Source: Enoplosus armatus
Taxonomy: Eukaryota; Chordata; Actinopteri; Centrarchiformes; Enoplosidae
Assembly (NCBI RefSeq): GCF_043641665.1
Contig: NC_092191.1
Coordinates: forward strand, 15,221,501 to 15,285,500
Direction: 5' to 3'
DNA: 64,000 bases
Positions 40,601 to 53,544 of this stretch are shown piece by piece. Positions within the stretch are counted from its first letter, which is position 1; the number at the start of each line of letters is the position of its first letter. Below the pieces are notes generated by a model. It ran no database searches and was not told where the DNA came from. It was given only the letters and a program-made list of their open reading frames with translations. The position numbers and the translations under genes were made by a program.

Positions 40601-41989
40601 ATCCTGGAGCTTTACAATAAGGCTCTAAGTAGCTACCAAGGAGCACATAAGGAACAAACCAACAAGTAATAATTAAATTAACCGTTTCTAAAAAAAGATT
40701 TTTTAAAAACTCCATACCCATGGGGCATATTAAATTACTTGGATTTTGGGAATTTGCATACTGAGCACTCTCTGAAGGAATCCTGCACCAACATTTGGGG
40801 AAATATGTTTGTTTTGATGAGAAGGTAAATATCATGAACTTGTGCGTTCAGAAGGTAAAGGGGTCAAGGATGTGATTAGCTTAGCACACTGGAAGCAGGA
40901 GGGAACTGAGCATCGGGAGCAAAGGCCTGTTTCACAGCAGACATTCTGGCTCATCATAGCAGGAAAAGCACAGGTGTTACTGATTACATTAACGATGGCT
41001 CTGTTCCATTCAAGTGTCCCAGTAAGCCATGACAGTGTGACAGTGAGCCAGCACGCACAACACCAGAACTCTGAAACATGAAGCAGCAAAATGGAACTCA
41101 TTCATTAATTTTCCGTCATTCGTTTTTATGGTTTACACCTTTTTACCCCTTTGCTTTCTCTACTGTGACTTGTCAAAATGTCTTCTGTGGAAAAACTCCT
41201 ATTGGATGTGTGTGCCTGTGACATCATCAGCCTAACTGATGCAACTGAGCAATCAGCTGGCACGTCTGGTATTTATTAGCTGTTGATTCCTAGCCAACTC
41301 TACCTGCGTATGATGATGGCTTTAAGTAAAACCAAAAGCTTAAAACTGCAAATATAGATAGGACTTGTTTTTTTCAACTGTACGAGTAAATGTTCTAAAT
41401 ATCAGGGGGGAAGTGCTGAAAATATGACCTCCAGCAGCTCCAACATTGTCTTGTTATTGTCATCTTTTGTTAGCTGCACAGCCACCAATACATCCAATAT
41501 TTAATGGTTTAAATGGCCTTTTCTTGCAGAGGATTCACTTTTCCTCAAGCATAACATTTTGGCAAGACACCAGAGCAACTTCATCATGACAACAGACTTC
41601 TTAAGTGCTCCGTTAGGTCAGTATGATGTGTTACTTTACTTGAGTGAGCAGAGAAATAGAAACTATAATGAGCATAACAAGAAAGTAATGATTGGTTATA
41701 GGGCATGTGCCATTTAGCACCTGACTTTAGATAATGAGAAATTATTCATTAAGAAAGAGATCAGTGTGCAGTTAAGAAACTAATAGATACTGCTATCTAG
41801 CATTCTGTTCTCAAGTGTAGTAAATGATCTGCTTAATGATCCTTAATTCAAGAACTACGAGTGCACTATTGATTTATTTAGCAATTCATTTGTTCTTTAC
41901 ACGTTCCTTGATAACTCAAGATTTTGTGTGTTTCCCTTATTTCCAGACAAACTAGATTTTGTAAACTAGACTTTTTTAAAATTCAATTT
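37621..41989. other. Intergenic, no gene seen
   Basis: No exon recognised. A candidate regulatory block with homeodomain-type sites lies at 39230-39500. Confidence 0.55.
39230..39500. promoter_or_regulatory. Candidate conserved non-coding block
   Basis: The sequence is complex, non-repetitive and free of coding signal, and it carries an NKX-like AAGTGCTTAATGACC, GACCAATTATATGACC and CTTAATTAGG. It is an inference from composition only. Confidence 0.25.
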
Positions 41990-42090
41990 CATAATTCTTT
42001 TGATGGGGAGATGGGGAAGGACATGCAACTAAGGTCCCCTGCCAGACTCAAACTGGGAATGTTGCAGGTGCCTCATCTTCATTATTTTTA
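41990..42090. repeat. Possible fragment of a tRNA-like fish repeat
   Basis: GGACATGCAACTAAGGTCCC followed by GCCAGACTCAAACTGGGA resembles the pol III B-box part of a dispersed fish repeat. It is degenerate, with no clear ends. Confidence 0.35.
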
Positions 42091-43009
42091 TTATAACCTG
42101 GAGTCTGGTGACATGGAGTTTGGTGTACTAAACACCCAACTCGAACGCAGGTTGCAGGTCAAATCAGCCCAATTCATTGCATGTAACTCTGTAGGTGTGC
42201 ACACTCTTTAATCCTTTTTGTAAAAGTGGTTCCCTTGGCTTAATTAAAAATATTCAGAGAAAGAATTTGCCTCAACCTTTTGCAATCTTTGAAATACATG
42301 AAATACACATTTTCAGAAACAAATTGCAAATTAAACATCATACGTTTTGTGATGTTCAACTCCAGAGAAAAGTCCTACAAAACAAATTTTATCACAATGA
42401 ACACACAAGTGAAAGTTGTACATAGCTGTGCTGCGATTGGTCAGTTTTCAAAATGGAGGGCATGGCGTCTTTAGCAAACCCTTTAATCATGGCACCACAG
42501 TGTGGCTGATTAGGGTCGTAAATCTTGAATAATGAGGCCACTGTTGTCTTATTGTTGTGCCAAATGTCAGGTCTTTTTCATGGACCACCTCACAGCAGTG
42601 TAGAGGGTAAATGACAGATAGGCAAGTCCCTAATGAATAATATAGTAATTACACATTTATTAGTTTAACTAGATCACAAGATGATTATTGAGATGTCATT
42701 CAAATCGAACAAAGTCTGAAAAAACATGCCAACAAATACAAAATGAAGGAAACAGCATAGAGTTGTGAGATATTGATATTGGTAACACATTAACTTTAAA
42801 ATTCCCCTCCCCTGATTTTAACCAGAAATATTTTACATATTTTTATGTAACATGGTCAACATGGACGACATATGGCAAAGTGCATTATTCCATAAATAAA
42901 ATAAAAGAAAGAAATCCTTTTGAATACAACAAAGGTGCTTCAGCCAAACAAACAGTAATTAACATTTAACCGAAACCAACTAGAAACTGATCACTCTGTG
43001 TGTGCTTTG

Positions 43010-43160
43010 CCCAAATTGTGATTTGGAGCCTTAATGTTTTCCCTGGGATTATTAAATGTCCTATAATGATTCACATCTCATTAAAATTGTAGCCTTTCAA
43101 ATGTTCAATTTTTAATTAGCATATTTGGTTGCCGCCAGGAGTCCCAGCTGCTTCTGTGTC
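43010..43160. promoter_or_regulatory. Candidate conserved non-coding block
   Basis: AT-rich, non-repetitive sequence with CATTAAAATTGTAG, TTTTTAATTAGCATATTTGG and a following GC-richer part. It looks like a homeodomain-bound enhancer core by composition only. Confidence 0.25.
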
Positions 43161-43804
43161 TTGATTTGCGACACCAGCTGTCCTCTGAAAACTGCACATG
43201 ACGCTGTCTTATACACACTGTCAGAAGGTGCTGAGGATTCTTGCTTTATGTGCTATTCAAGTTTAAATAGCAGTGATTTACACAGTGAACAAAGATGGCA
43301 CTGTATCTAAGACTGTCTCAGTGTAATCCCCATTCAAACGTGAGTCTCTCTCGTCACCTTTTGGCTGATCTCTGTTCTCTGTCAGAAATACTTGCTTATT
43401 ACATGTTTGACAAATAAGAATATAGAGTCACCTGCAATGCAAGAATGGTTAGAGAAAAGCAGAGCATTCCTTTCAACTAATAAATCCAAGGCAGGGGCTA
43501 AACGTCCAGGGCCGGACTCGCCCACAGAGCTCAGATTGTGCCAGGCAGGCACAGAGAGTACCGTCCTCAGACGTCCTGTAGAAAATGAGAAGTCAGGAGT
43601 GTTTTAAAGATTCGAGTGAATGAGCCTGTAGAGCCGCCGAGCAGCAGACATGTCTGTCTTTCAGTGAGGACTGTCCTCAGTGGACCACCACACCTCTTCT
43701 CCTGGATAAACGTCACAGCATCCAGAGGAAAAAGGTGTGTGAAGATGTGTTTATCAACACAAATATGCCAAGGGCTGGGCCTTAGTCCAAGTCTCCCACT
43801 CTCC

Positions 43805-43806
<2 letters not shown>

Positions 43807-43855
<49 letters not shown>

Positions 43856-43863
43856 ACACACAC
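43807..43863. repeat. (CA)n microsatellite
   Basis: About 28 units with a single CA-to-TA change. It generates spurious Thr/His or Cys/Val ORFs on both strands. Confidence 0.97.
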
Positions 43864-45289
43864 TCAGCCAACTCCACCACTGCTGTTGCAGTCCATCTGG
43901 CACTGAAGGGGACACTTTGATGTTGGTAGAGGCCAAAAAATCTGCTGGAATTGCATGAAGGGTAAAGTTGTGAGCGCTTCTGCCTGGTGTAAACATATTT
44001 TAGCTTCTGAGCTGGAGATAATGTTGAGACATTTAGAACAAAAACATTTAAATGGTTGCAAATTCTCCTAAGATCTTTTATTTTTTGTAACAGTGTGTCA
44101 CAGGGAAGAGTGAACACTTTGTGCATTACTGACAGATTAGCACTCAAATAAAAATGAAATAATCAGGACATTGTATTCAAGTCTTTGTGTATGAACATTT
44201 TGTCAAAACAGTTCCACATTAATATTTCACATCTTAAATGAGTCTTAAGACAAACCGCACGCATTCAACAATATCAAACAAGCACTGTAACGATCACTGA
44301 TTACTAATTGGTGATAATTATCTCATTAAAAAGACTTTTAAAAACAGCTGTTTCCTTTCCAGAAATATGTGTTCATCGAGTGGGCAGGTAATTAACATAA
44401 AGGAATATTGACTTTTTAGTTCTATTTGTGCAAAGAAGATGGTTTAATACAAAGATGTTTGATAAATGTTCATGTGAGCCACAAAAAAACAAATCATTAC
44501 CACTGAAATGTGCTTTTTCTGAAGACAGACAATGGGGAAAGATTTGTCTTCAGACCAGACTTTACTGTAAAATGACAAAACCTTTCATCAAATATTTTTT
44601 GCTTCACTAGTTTCAAAATCCTCATACACACAGACCAAACCAGATCTGAAAAACACGAAGATTTCAGTATGTCTGTAGCTCTCTGGACACTCTCTGAGCT
44701 CACCAGCCTCCACAGAGGCTGTAACCAGGCCCGTGTCCCATTTTCACAACACTGATTATTCTTTAGCTCTGGATCAGAATGAATCGGTGATCAAAGACCA
44801 GCTGGCTTTTCACAGTTGGAATCCGGAGCTCAATCCCAGATATGAAAGAGAAGTGGTCTCTGACACCTGTTGATCGAACTGAAGAACTACAGCCACTTCT
44901 AACAAGAGCTATTGATACCGTAAGTGCATCAAACAGCAGAGTGCCTGATCAAACACGGTAGAAAAAAAGATGTTAGCATGAGGGCTTGAAACTTTTTTTG
45001 GGTCATGCAGTGATGAAGAACCCTGTTATTGCTCAAATACTCTTTGCTGTGCCTTTACAGTGAACATGTCCTGTGTGGTTGTGAAAGGGTTAACTCTCTT
45101 AATGCGATAACTCTGTGGTGCATTTTGGATGTCCAAGGGCCAGTGAATTCCTGCCCTGATAAGCTGTCAGGAGCATTGCCCTGTCTACAAACCGTGTGCG
45201 TGGTGTATGTATATGTATATGTGTGCGTAATTGGGAATTGAGAGAGAGAGCGGACTGCCTCAAGGTTATATGCCATTAAAAACCGAGAC

Positions 45290-45480
45290 TGCATAAATTC
45301 CACCTAATAATTCATAATAATGACTCCCTCGTTTATTTGCTGGTTGCTTGTTTATCCCACGTTCATTAACATGCCATCCTCATGGTGCTCATTCTGCAAG
45401 ATGTCTTATGAGTGGGAGTGAGGGAAAATGATTAGAGGGCATATGGAAATGATTAGAACCTGATAGTATCCCAGATCCAC
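45290..45480. promoter_or_regulatory. Candidate conserved non-coding block
   Basis: It contains CCTAATAATTCATAATAATG, ACGTTCATTAACATGCC and two AATGATTAGA sites. Non-coding and non-repetitive; a composition-based guess. Confidence 0.25.
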
Positions 45481-45560
45481 AGCACTCACATACAAACCCC
45501 TTATGAACAGTGAGGATTAAGGAAGTAGATTAATAAGTAGAAGTCTTCTGTGCAAGTGTA

Positions 45561-45562
<2 letters not shown>

Positions 45563-45604
<42 letters not shown>
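45563..45604. repeat. (GT)n microsatellite
   Basis: Twenty-one uninterrupted GT units. Confidence 0.97.
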
Positions 45605-45605
<1 letters not shown>

Positions 45606-48600
45606 GCTATCTCTGCTTCGTCATGTTCTTTCAGTCTCCTTGGCCGTCACTTCCTTGGTCTTGATATGAGACTCCGACGGTGCCCTTGAGTGTAGAGCCT
45701 TGATTTTGGAAGTTTTGAAGCCAAAAGAACGATCATTCTGGTCCTTCAAGCTCTTCCTCGACATCGTTTTGTTCTTACATACTGTTAAAAATGGAGGAAG
45801 TTATGAATTAATGCACATATACATTTTTGAAGGCTCACAGGTAAGAAACAGACTGAGGTGATATCAGGAGATATGAGGAGCTATCGGAAATGACAACACG
45901 CATTGTAAGGTCAGGAAGAGAGTGCTATTCAAGGCAGAAGAAAGAAATACCACCCAAAGACAAAAGGAGGGCTGGGTGTGTACCTGTAGCCAAAGTCCAG
46001 CAGTAGCAAATAACCTACCCTCCAAAATCAGAATGCTCTTTTGATTGTAATTTTTCATTTTTTGGGGGGAGTAAAATGCACATTTCAACTATTCCTCTTT
46101 CAGTGTGAGTCAGTATGGTATTGTTGGACCCAGCCAAATTTGAGACTACATGATGTTACACTAAGTTCAATTACAGTTTGAATTTAATTATGAGCTCATT
46201 CGTTTAACTTTGAGCAGGGGTTTTCCAAAACTCAGTCAACAAATAATCAGTCAGAGATGGAGTTGACCATTAATAGCAAAATGTTACACAGTTAGATTTG
46301 GCAGAAAAGGAGAATTAATCCTCCACTAATAAACATATAAGAGCATAATTCTTAGATAAAAGTCACAATTGCAAATGAACAAAAAGCTTAGCACATTGGG
46401 AGGAGGTTGGGATGGTGGAGGGAGCTGCAGCAGCAAATGGTGTTAGCATGAGCATATTGGCAGAGTGAGAAGTGTCAGGTTACCATGGCCACGCTGGGCA
46501 CCTGCAGGAATATGATTGGATGTTATTTGCCACACAGCTGTGAATGAGCCAGTGTGACTCCTTCCGCCCTGCCTGAACTAATGATATGATTCATGTTTGT
46601 TTAATTCAAATTGGCCAATTCAAGTAAATTCAAAATTGAGTTTACTTGAATCCTTAAAAGAGTTTGCTTACAGCCTTGAAATGCGATGTTATGTAATATT
46701 CGTTCAATTTGACAGAGTGGACCGGGGGGTTATTTGGAAAACCCACATTTGTTTTTTAAGAAGTAAATGCTCAGTTTGACAGTGATGAAAAGAAGTCATT
46801 CTTAGCTACTGAGCAGCAGCTATGATGAAGAATAAAATCAAAGGGACTCTCAGAACACACTCAGTGCCCCTGTTTCCAATTACCTCAAATGCCACACTGA
46901 TGTGAGTTTGCTCTTGAACTCGCTCCCTGAGAATGTCACTTTATTTGGAAGTAGCAAATAAAAAGCATTTGACACCAATTGCTGCTTCTAGCACTTTCAG
47001 TAATGACTGTTCGGACTCAGCCCTGATGTGTTTTACTGATGTTGGTGCTCCTCTTGTGTACTTCCATGTTATGATGTTGGTTTGTGTTGTGTTGTTTTAT
47101 ATTGTGTTCTATTGTTCCATGCTAGATTGCGTGGAACCGTGTTACGCTGCGTGGTGTCACACTGTGTCATGTCATTTTGTGTTGAGCCGTGTTCCTCACA
47201 CTCTCCTTGTGTGCTTTGATAACCAGCAGGATGCTGACAGGTCAACAGCCTCCCACCCAGAGGTAAGAGGAACCTTGTGCCTAAAAAAGGAACCTCTTAC
47301 AACATACAGTGACAAAGCAGGTGAAGGTGATAGCGTGGGGTGCGATCACACCGTCAGTCTATTATGCCACGTCCACACAGGTCTGAATGACACTGTTCTG
47401 CCCCTGTGGTACTTTCTAAAAAAGAACCATTTAACTCGAATGTGGATTCACAAATTATTATTATAGTTTACATGTCAAAGGTTTACATCTTTGCCAGCAT
47501 TTTCAGATGTTTTCTCTGTGCGCTATCCATATAAAAGCACAAAAACGACAGCAAGGCCAAAGCTGAGAGACGAAAAGTGTGTTTTAAAGTTTATCTGTGG
47601 ACGTGTGGACATGGAGTGAAACTCTCCAACCCTGCTTGGTGTAAACATGACCTCAGTCCTCTTAAGTGAGCTGTAGTGAGGCTTGTTAGGACTGAGAATG
47701 TAATCTGAGCCAACTAAAGGAAACTGCACCAAAATGAGGAGTTTTATAGGCACCAGTAGACAAGGGCGTAACATTTGAAAAGTGGGGGGACACGATAAAG
47801 AATGAGTCTTTAGTTTAATCATTCTGCTAGAAAAGTGGTAAATATACATCAGAACAAGCCGTCTTACTGTTACTGTTTCAACTCAATTTCAGATTGTATT
47901 AGGACTCAGCACTGTTTTGAGTTCCGCCTCCCACTCTGCTGTTTCCAAAATATAAGGTGGACTTTATAGCGTTTGTTATCTTATTAGCCAGACGTGTAAT
48001 TTTACTGAGGTGGAAATCATCTGCACCCACCTTTCAATCCTCATGGATCAAGGACATTTTTAACTTTGTTAAAATGGGAAAAAAATAGGTGTACGAATGG
48101 TTCACTTACCAAATATAATAAAACATGGGGATCTTTTTTTGCACACGTGGAGGGGTTGGTGATTGCTGTCATTCTGGAGTAACAGCTTTAATTTAATGTT
48201 TCTAACCACTTTAATGTGCCTATGGTGGGTTTGCTGGTGCCCCACTCTGGCCCTCCCATTCAAAAATTCATATAATTAGAATAAACTGCAATTTAACAGT
48301 GTATTATCCAAAGAGGAGTTTCAGCATTAGCTGCTCCAGCCATGCTGATAAATCCAATAAAGCTTCTACTAAAGGCTGGCTACTAAAGCACAACTAATGT
48401 TTGAAAAGCAGCATTTAACAGCATCTAACTGTTGACTCAGTGACTCAGTGCAGCTAATAGAATAGGTGTAACCACTTATTTTTCACATTCTGTCAAGTAA
48501 TTGTGAAATTTTAATGTGATGTTACTCTAATTTTGAAATTGTGTCCGTATGCTTTTTCTTTAAAGTCTCTCCCTGCTGTGCGTGACCTTCTAGGTGTGAT

Positions 48601-48668
48601 TTGATGCACAGCGTGGTGCTTAGCATGAAGACGTGGGCTGATCATAGAGGTCCACTTGCATAAATTAG

Positions 48669-48695
48669 TCTCTCTCTCTCTCACTCTCTCTCTCT
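48669..48695. repeat. (TC)n microsatellite
   Basis: A TC tract with one interruption. Confidence 0.9.
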
Positions 48696-49256
48696 GTCCC
48701 TGTTCATGAGGTTTTTCTTCTTCTACCAGGTTAAACATAGTGGAACTTGACACTGTGTTCGGCTGAGAGGCTGGCAGGGACTGCAACAGTACTGGGAAGT
48801 AGCTTCTTCAGGGAATTGAGCGTGTGTGTGTGGTTGTTACACAGCAGCAGTGAGAAGAAGGTGTTGCTGCTCTGTTGACATGGGTCACAGTGGTATGGTG
48901 GAAGAACAGGATGAGTGAGCTGTAAATGGGGTCAGGGTCGCTGACAGCAGAGGAGATTCAGCTAAGGATGGTGGTGACACAAAGCTTTTGGTTTGACAAA
49001 CTGGTGTAAATGGGACAGAAACATCCTGTCTGAGTGTCATCTTCAGCCTGTTACTCACTGCAAAGACAGACGGTTGTACCTTTAGTTTCCACAGATTCAT
49101 TGCCGCACTGATTTCACAGTTAGCTTATAGAGATTAAACTGGGTGGTCTCTGTGTTCAACACGTGTCATCCAGCTTTCAGACTGTTTTCTGTCTGACTGT
49201 CCACAGACATGAGCTACACTGGACAACTGCCTCACACAAACTGCCTCACACCTACA

Positions 49257-49327
49257 AAGTAAGTAAGTAAGTAAAACTTTATTTTTATAGCACATCTTTT
49301 AATACAGGTTACAAAGTGCTGTACATT
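49257..49327 (+). repeat. (AAGT)n with a fish retroposon-like tail
   Basis: Four AAGT units are followed by ACTTTATTTTTATAGCAC and AGGTTACAAAGTGCTGTACA, a sequence I recall as the tail of dispersed teleost retroposons. The family is not determined. Confidence 0.4.
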
Positions 49328-50942
49328 AATATCAACAAGGTATACGTTTGAAAGTCCCAGTTTTCAGTGTTTGCCCCTGTGTGAATTAATATTTAGATTT
49401 GTATGAGTCAACATAAAAACACATTTTGCTACAGAGTAGGCCAGGCCACAAGTAAAAATACAGCTGCAGCTTCAGCAGATGATTTTTTATTTTTGTTTTT
49501 GTGATGAAAAGTGTCTTTGTCTTTTCTCTGACATCAGATTTGATTTCTATCATCTTTAAGGGTACACCATTAAAGCTTTTAAACAGCCTTATTTTTTCCA
49601 ATTAACAGAATAATTGGGGGAAAAGGCAGTGATGTTTCCTTTTTGGGCTATTTACAGCCTTATTGGAAGTGGGATGTGCTGCCTTCAAGTGCACATGTGC
49701 ATATGTGATCCTGTTTCTAAGTGTGTTTGCTTCTTGTGACTTGTATTTATTGATGCACTTGAGTGCTTTTGGTTGGACTAATAACAGAGTGAACATAATT
49801 AATGTTAGTCTTTTATTTTTGGATATCCAGCGTAGCACTAACACAATGAAGCAGAGATCATGTAGAAATATGACAATGGAAAAATGTTCCGTTACAAGTT
49901 AAGTCTTGCATTCAAAATTGTACCTAATTAAAAGTAAATAAGTAGGTATGAGGAATATATTGAAAGGATCATACCAGTAGTTTTGTTTGATTTAGCTCCA
50001 TATTGCACAGGCTATAAGTTACATTTCAGCTATCCAATTATGCAAACCACTTTGCACTGTTCAACAAATTTGAATACATATTTTTTACTGTTCAAGGCAT
50101 GAACTAGTTTCCATTAATTTCCATATGATATAAAAATCTATTTGCAGACCATTGTAACCTGCTTAAATGGTGTAATGTATCACAGTGCAGACTTTTCAAA
50201 TCAATATGCACTTAAACTAGATTTCCAAACCTTATGGAATTATTAGACCCCAATGAATCTAAAAATGTAAAGTATAGTCTACATGATAAAGCAAAAACTT
50301 GCAAACCCAATTAAAATGGTTATTTGGGAATTAATTGTGTTATGTGGGAGCAAAATATCAATGTTAAATGGTGGAGCTTTGTATAGATATCATGTTATAT
50401 ATACAATATTTGTAAAAAATAAAAATAAAATAAAAAAATTGGAATTATTAGATCTATAATGAGGAATAAGAATTACAATACAGTACTCATCAGTGGCCTA
50501 CCTCAACTGTAAATGGGAAAAAAAGTTACTCTCCGACCTTGAAAATGGATTTATAACAAACAAAAAAAGAGTGCCAGCATGACTTCACCACTTCACTTTT
50601 AACACCAGTATTTGACAGAGCTTTTATGGTCTCCACCCAATAAACGTCACATCTCTGCAGCTCAGCTGTCAAAGAAAATTCCGCCTGTGTTTCACTGTGT
50701 TGTGTCTTCCAGACGGGCAGCATTCTCACAATTACGACAGCACCTGAAGGCAGCAGTGAGATCCTGAAACTCATTGAGAGCTCAGGTGGAGAAAAAGACC
50801 GTGACTTTATTCAGTTTTGGCCTGGCATGGTACATTTTCCAGAGTAGTTTGTTTTATGTCAAACTTTGAGGAGATTGAGCAGAGTTTTTTTCTTTATTTT
50901 ATTTTTTTATAAGATCCCTTGGTGAGTGGCCCGGTGTCACAC
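49328..50942. promoter_or_regulatory. lhcgr 5' flank
   Basis: This is the 1.6 kb upstream of the lhcgr start. It is AT-rich with no exon, no clear TATA box and no CpG island. The transcription start cannot be placed from sequence. Confidence 0.4.
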
Positions 50943-51112
50943 ATGGCTCCGTGGGCGGTCTGGCTCCTGGTCTCGCTGTCCGGTGTCCTGCCTGTGCGCT
51001 CCTGCTGGGCTTATACCTGTCCGGCCATCTGCCGCTGCGGCGCCGACACTTTTCAGTGCAGCAGGGACACTCAGCTGGCCTCCCGGGCAAGAGCGACATC
51101 CGTGCCTCGACT
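50943..51112 (+). CDS. lhcgr: lhcgr exon 1: signal peptide and N-terminal cysteine box
   Basis: The exon encodes residues 1-56 plus two bases of codon 57. A hydrophobic leader ([15 protein letters not shown]) is followed by CPAICRC and a fourth cysteine, the cap of the leucine-rich domain. The donor is CT|GTAAGT. Upstream in frame only a TTG-led extension exists, so the ATG is chosen; it has G at +4 but C at -3, a moderate Kozak context. Confidence 0.88.
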
Positions 51113-53501
51113 GTAAGTAGCCCAACTTTCCTGCTTCAGTGTTGATGGTAGTCCGGTCTAAAAGCCCCGTGATCCTCCTGTAGAGTCTGCGGGACTTTAC
51201 ACTGAACCAACCGGTGCGCCGGTGGCACTGAATGGACTTTTTTTTCTTTTGGGACTTGTTGTGTCTGGCTTCTCACTGACTTACTTTTAGAAATCTTTAT
51301 TTCCCTCACTGTCACTGTAATACCCTATTCCTATACGGACGTGTGGTTAAACTTTTATCGTAAATGATCGTAAATGTAATTTTGAAGGATAATCTGAGGA
51401 GACATCTCTGTGTTGTTCTATTTTAAGTTTAACAACTTTCCTTATGAATCTTACAGAAGGCTCACTCATCTGTCCTTGAAAGAAGTCCCCACTCACGCCT
51501 TCAAGGAGCTGATCAACATTACAATCATGTAAGATCTTTGTTTCTTCTTGTTGTTTGTCTTGGGTTGGGTGAAGAAATATAGCCTGTAAGTGACTTAATG
51601 TGGCATTAAAGCTGGGTTTAACTTAGACACTTTAGCCTTAATAGAGCATACAAGTGCTGACTATTCAAACTTGAGAAAAAAAGTTTTAAAATGATCAGAT
51701 AAATTGTGCATTTTACCTAATAAATGCAATTAAATGTCTTGAAATATGACAGAATTTGAATTTGACAGAATTTGACAGAATTTGGACATAAAACATAACC
51801 TGAAATACATTTGACTGACCCTAAATAAACATTTACAGTAATATCATTAGTGATACATATAATGTGCATGTTGCAAACAAATACACTCTGAGGGATTGTT
51901 ATGTATTGGACAAAAGAAAAAAAAAAAACTTTTCTCTATAAGCCTCTGTGGGTCCTTGGCAAATTAACCTCCAAATACAGTTAAAATATACTTTCCCTGT
52001 AGCACCACCTATTGGTCTATGTGTAATTTGGATTAGAAAATAAAACTAAACTACTGTGAATAAAATGTATAAAGTGTTGAATCAGACAATTTATCCAAAT
52101 ATATGGGAGCATATTGTAGCAGCAGTAAGAAATAGAGAAGTCTTCACAACAGAAGTCTGGACATGGGTACAATTTCATATTTTAAAGTATGAAACAAAAC
52201 ACTGAAGTAGTATAGTATGCTGTGTTACAAATATTGTAGTGTCTTGTTAAACTGTTAGACACATAATATCTCTCTGTAACAATGACAACGACATAATCTT
52301 TAGAATTCAGGCTTACAAATAAGAATGAAGTATGTATAAACTGTATAATATTTACTCATTTTGATATTTGAAACACAAGTTTGGAAAAAAAAAGAAAATT
52401 TTTTTCTAGTTATTCCATTAATAATCAACAAAAAGGTGAAGAGTGAATTTGCCTTTTGTATATTAAACATGATCGATTTAAAAAGAGCAACATGTATCCC
52501 TGAAAACTGTAAATTGTCTAACGATAGAAATGCGAGCCCAGAAAGATCAACACCTCAATGCAATCAGCAGTTCCTCGGCTCAAATGGCTATCTGGATGGC
52601 TCATTTCAGCAAAATCCAATTACAGCTGACAGACAGGTGACAACATAACCTCTTCTCATCTTAATTGCTGATTAATTCGGTCTCATCTTTATCGTGTTTA
52701 CGGCCACTAAATACTCAATCCTAAAGCCATAACATTAGCCTGACTTGTTTCACTGAATGGGTTCCAGCATTTGATTAATATACCGTTTGATGAGCAGATA
52801 ACATTTGTTAGCCTGTGATGAAATCTTTTTCAAATCAAGCTGGGTTGTGTCTCATTAGTCTCAGATACTTACAGCACGTACTTACACTGCAATAGGTTCA
52901 AATGTCCAAATTTTGTCTCAAAATAGTTTGAAGTGATGAAATAAGTTCAAGTTGAAATGCGGTTACTGTCCTTCATCTTTCCAGCAAGTTAGCCAATAAA
53001 ACCTGTGTCAAGGTAGAGTGACATGAGCTCTGCGTGTCACTGATGACGCAAACTGGAAATCACAGCGCAGCTTCATCTCGATAATCATGTGAAAAAAAGC
53101 TTTTCATGAGCTGCAAGTGGTAATTATGACACTATACATAATGCAATCAGAGGAGGGGGTAAAAGAAACAAAATGTAAGCAGTACAGATGGAGTCGTTTA
53201 ATCGTTTCTTTGTTTGAAATGGAAGCAGAGCGACGTTAACCTGAGAAGAGTGTCTGCTGATTACAGCAGAGTGGGAGTCTTAAAATGATGATTACAAAAA
53301 GAAGATGGAGAGCGGCTCAGAAGAAGAAGCCAGCCTCCATCAGAAAACAAAGTACTCAAGGGCAAATCAAGAAGTCTTGTTGACTTTGTTTGTCTCTGAA
53401 GGTCTTTGTTTAGTCCTCCTTTTTAAACATCTTCACTTAGTCTTCCTGGCCCAGATGCATCCATGATGTATGTTTGGAGCTTTTCCAAACATGAGGTGAA
53501 G

Positions 53502-53544
<43 letters not shown>

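Noticed and set aside
43567..44147. Overlapping ORFs rich in Cys/Val or Thr/His
   Set aside because: They are translations of the CA microsatellite at 43807-43863.
49258..50942. TATA-type lhcgr promoter
   Set aside because: AT-rich strings occur throughout, but none stands out in position or context, so no promoter was called.
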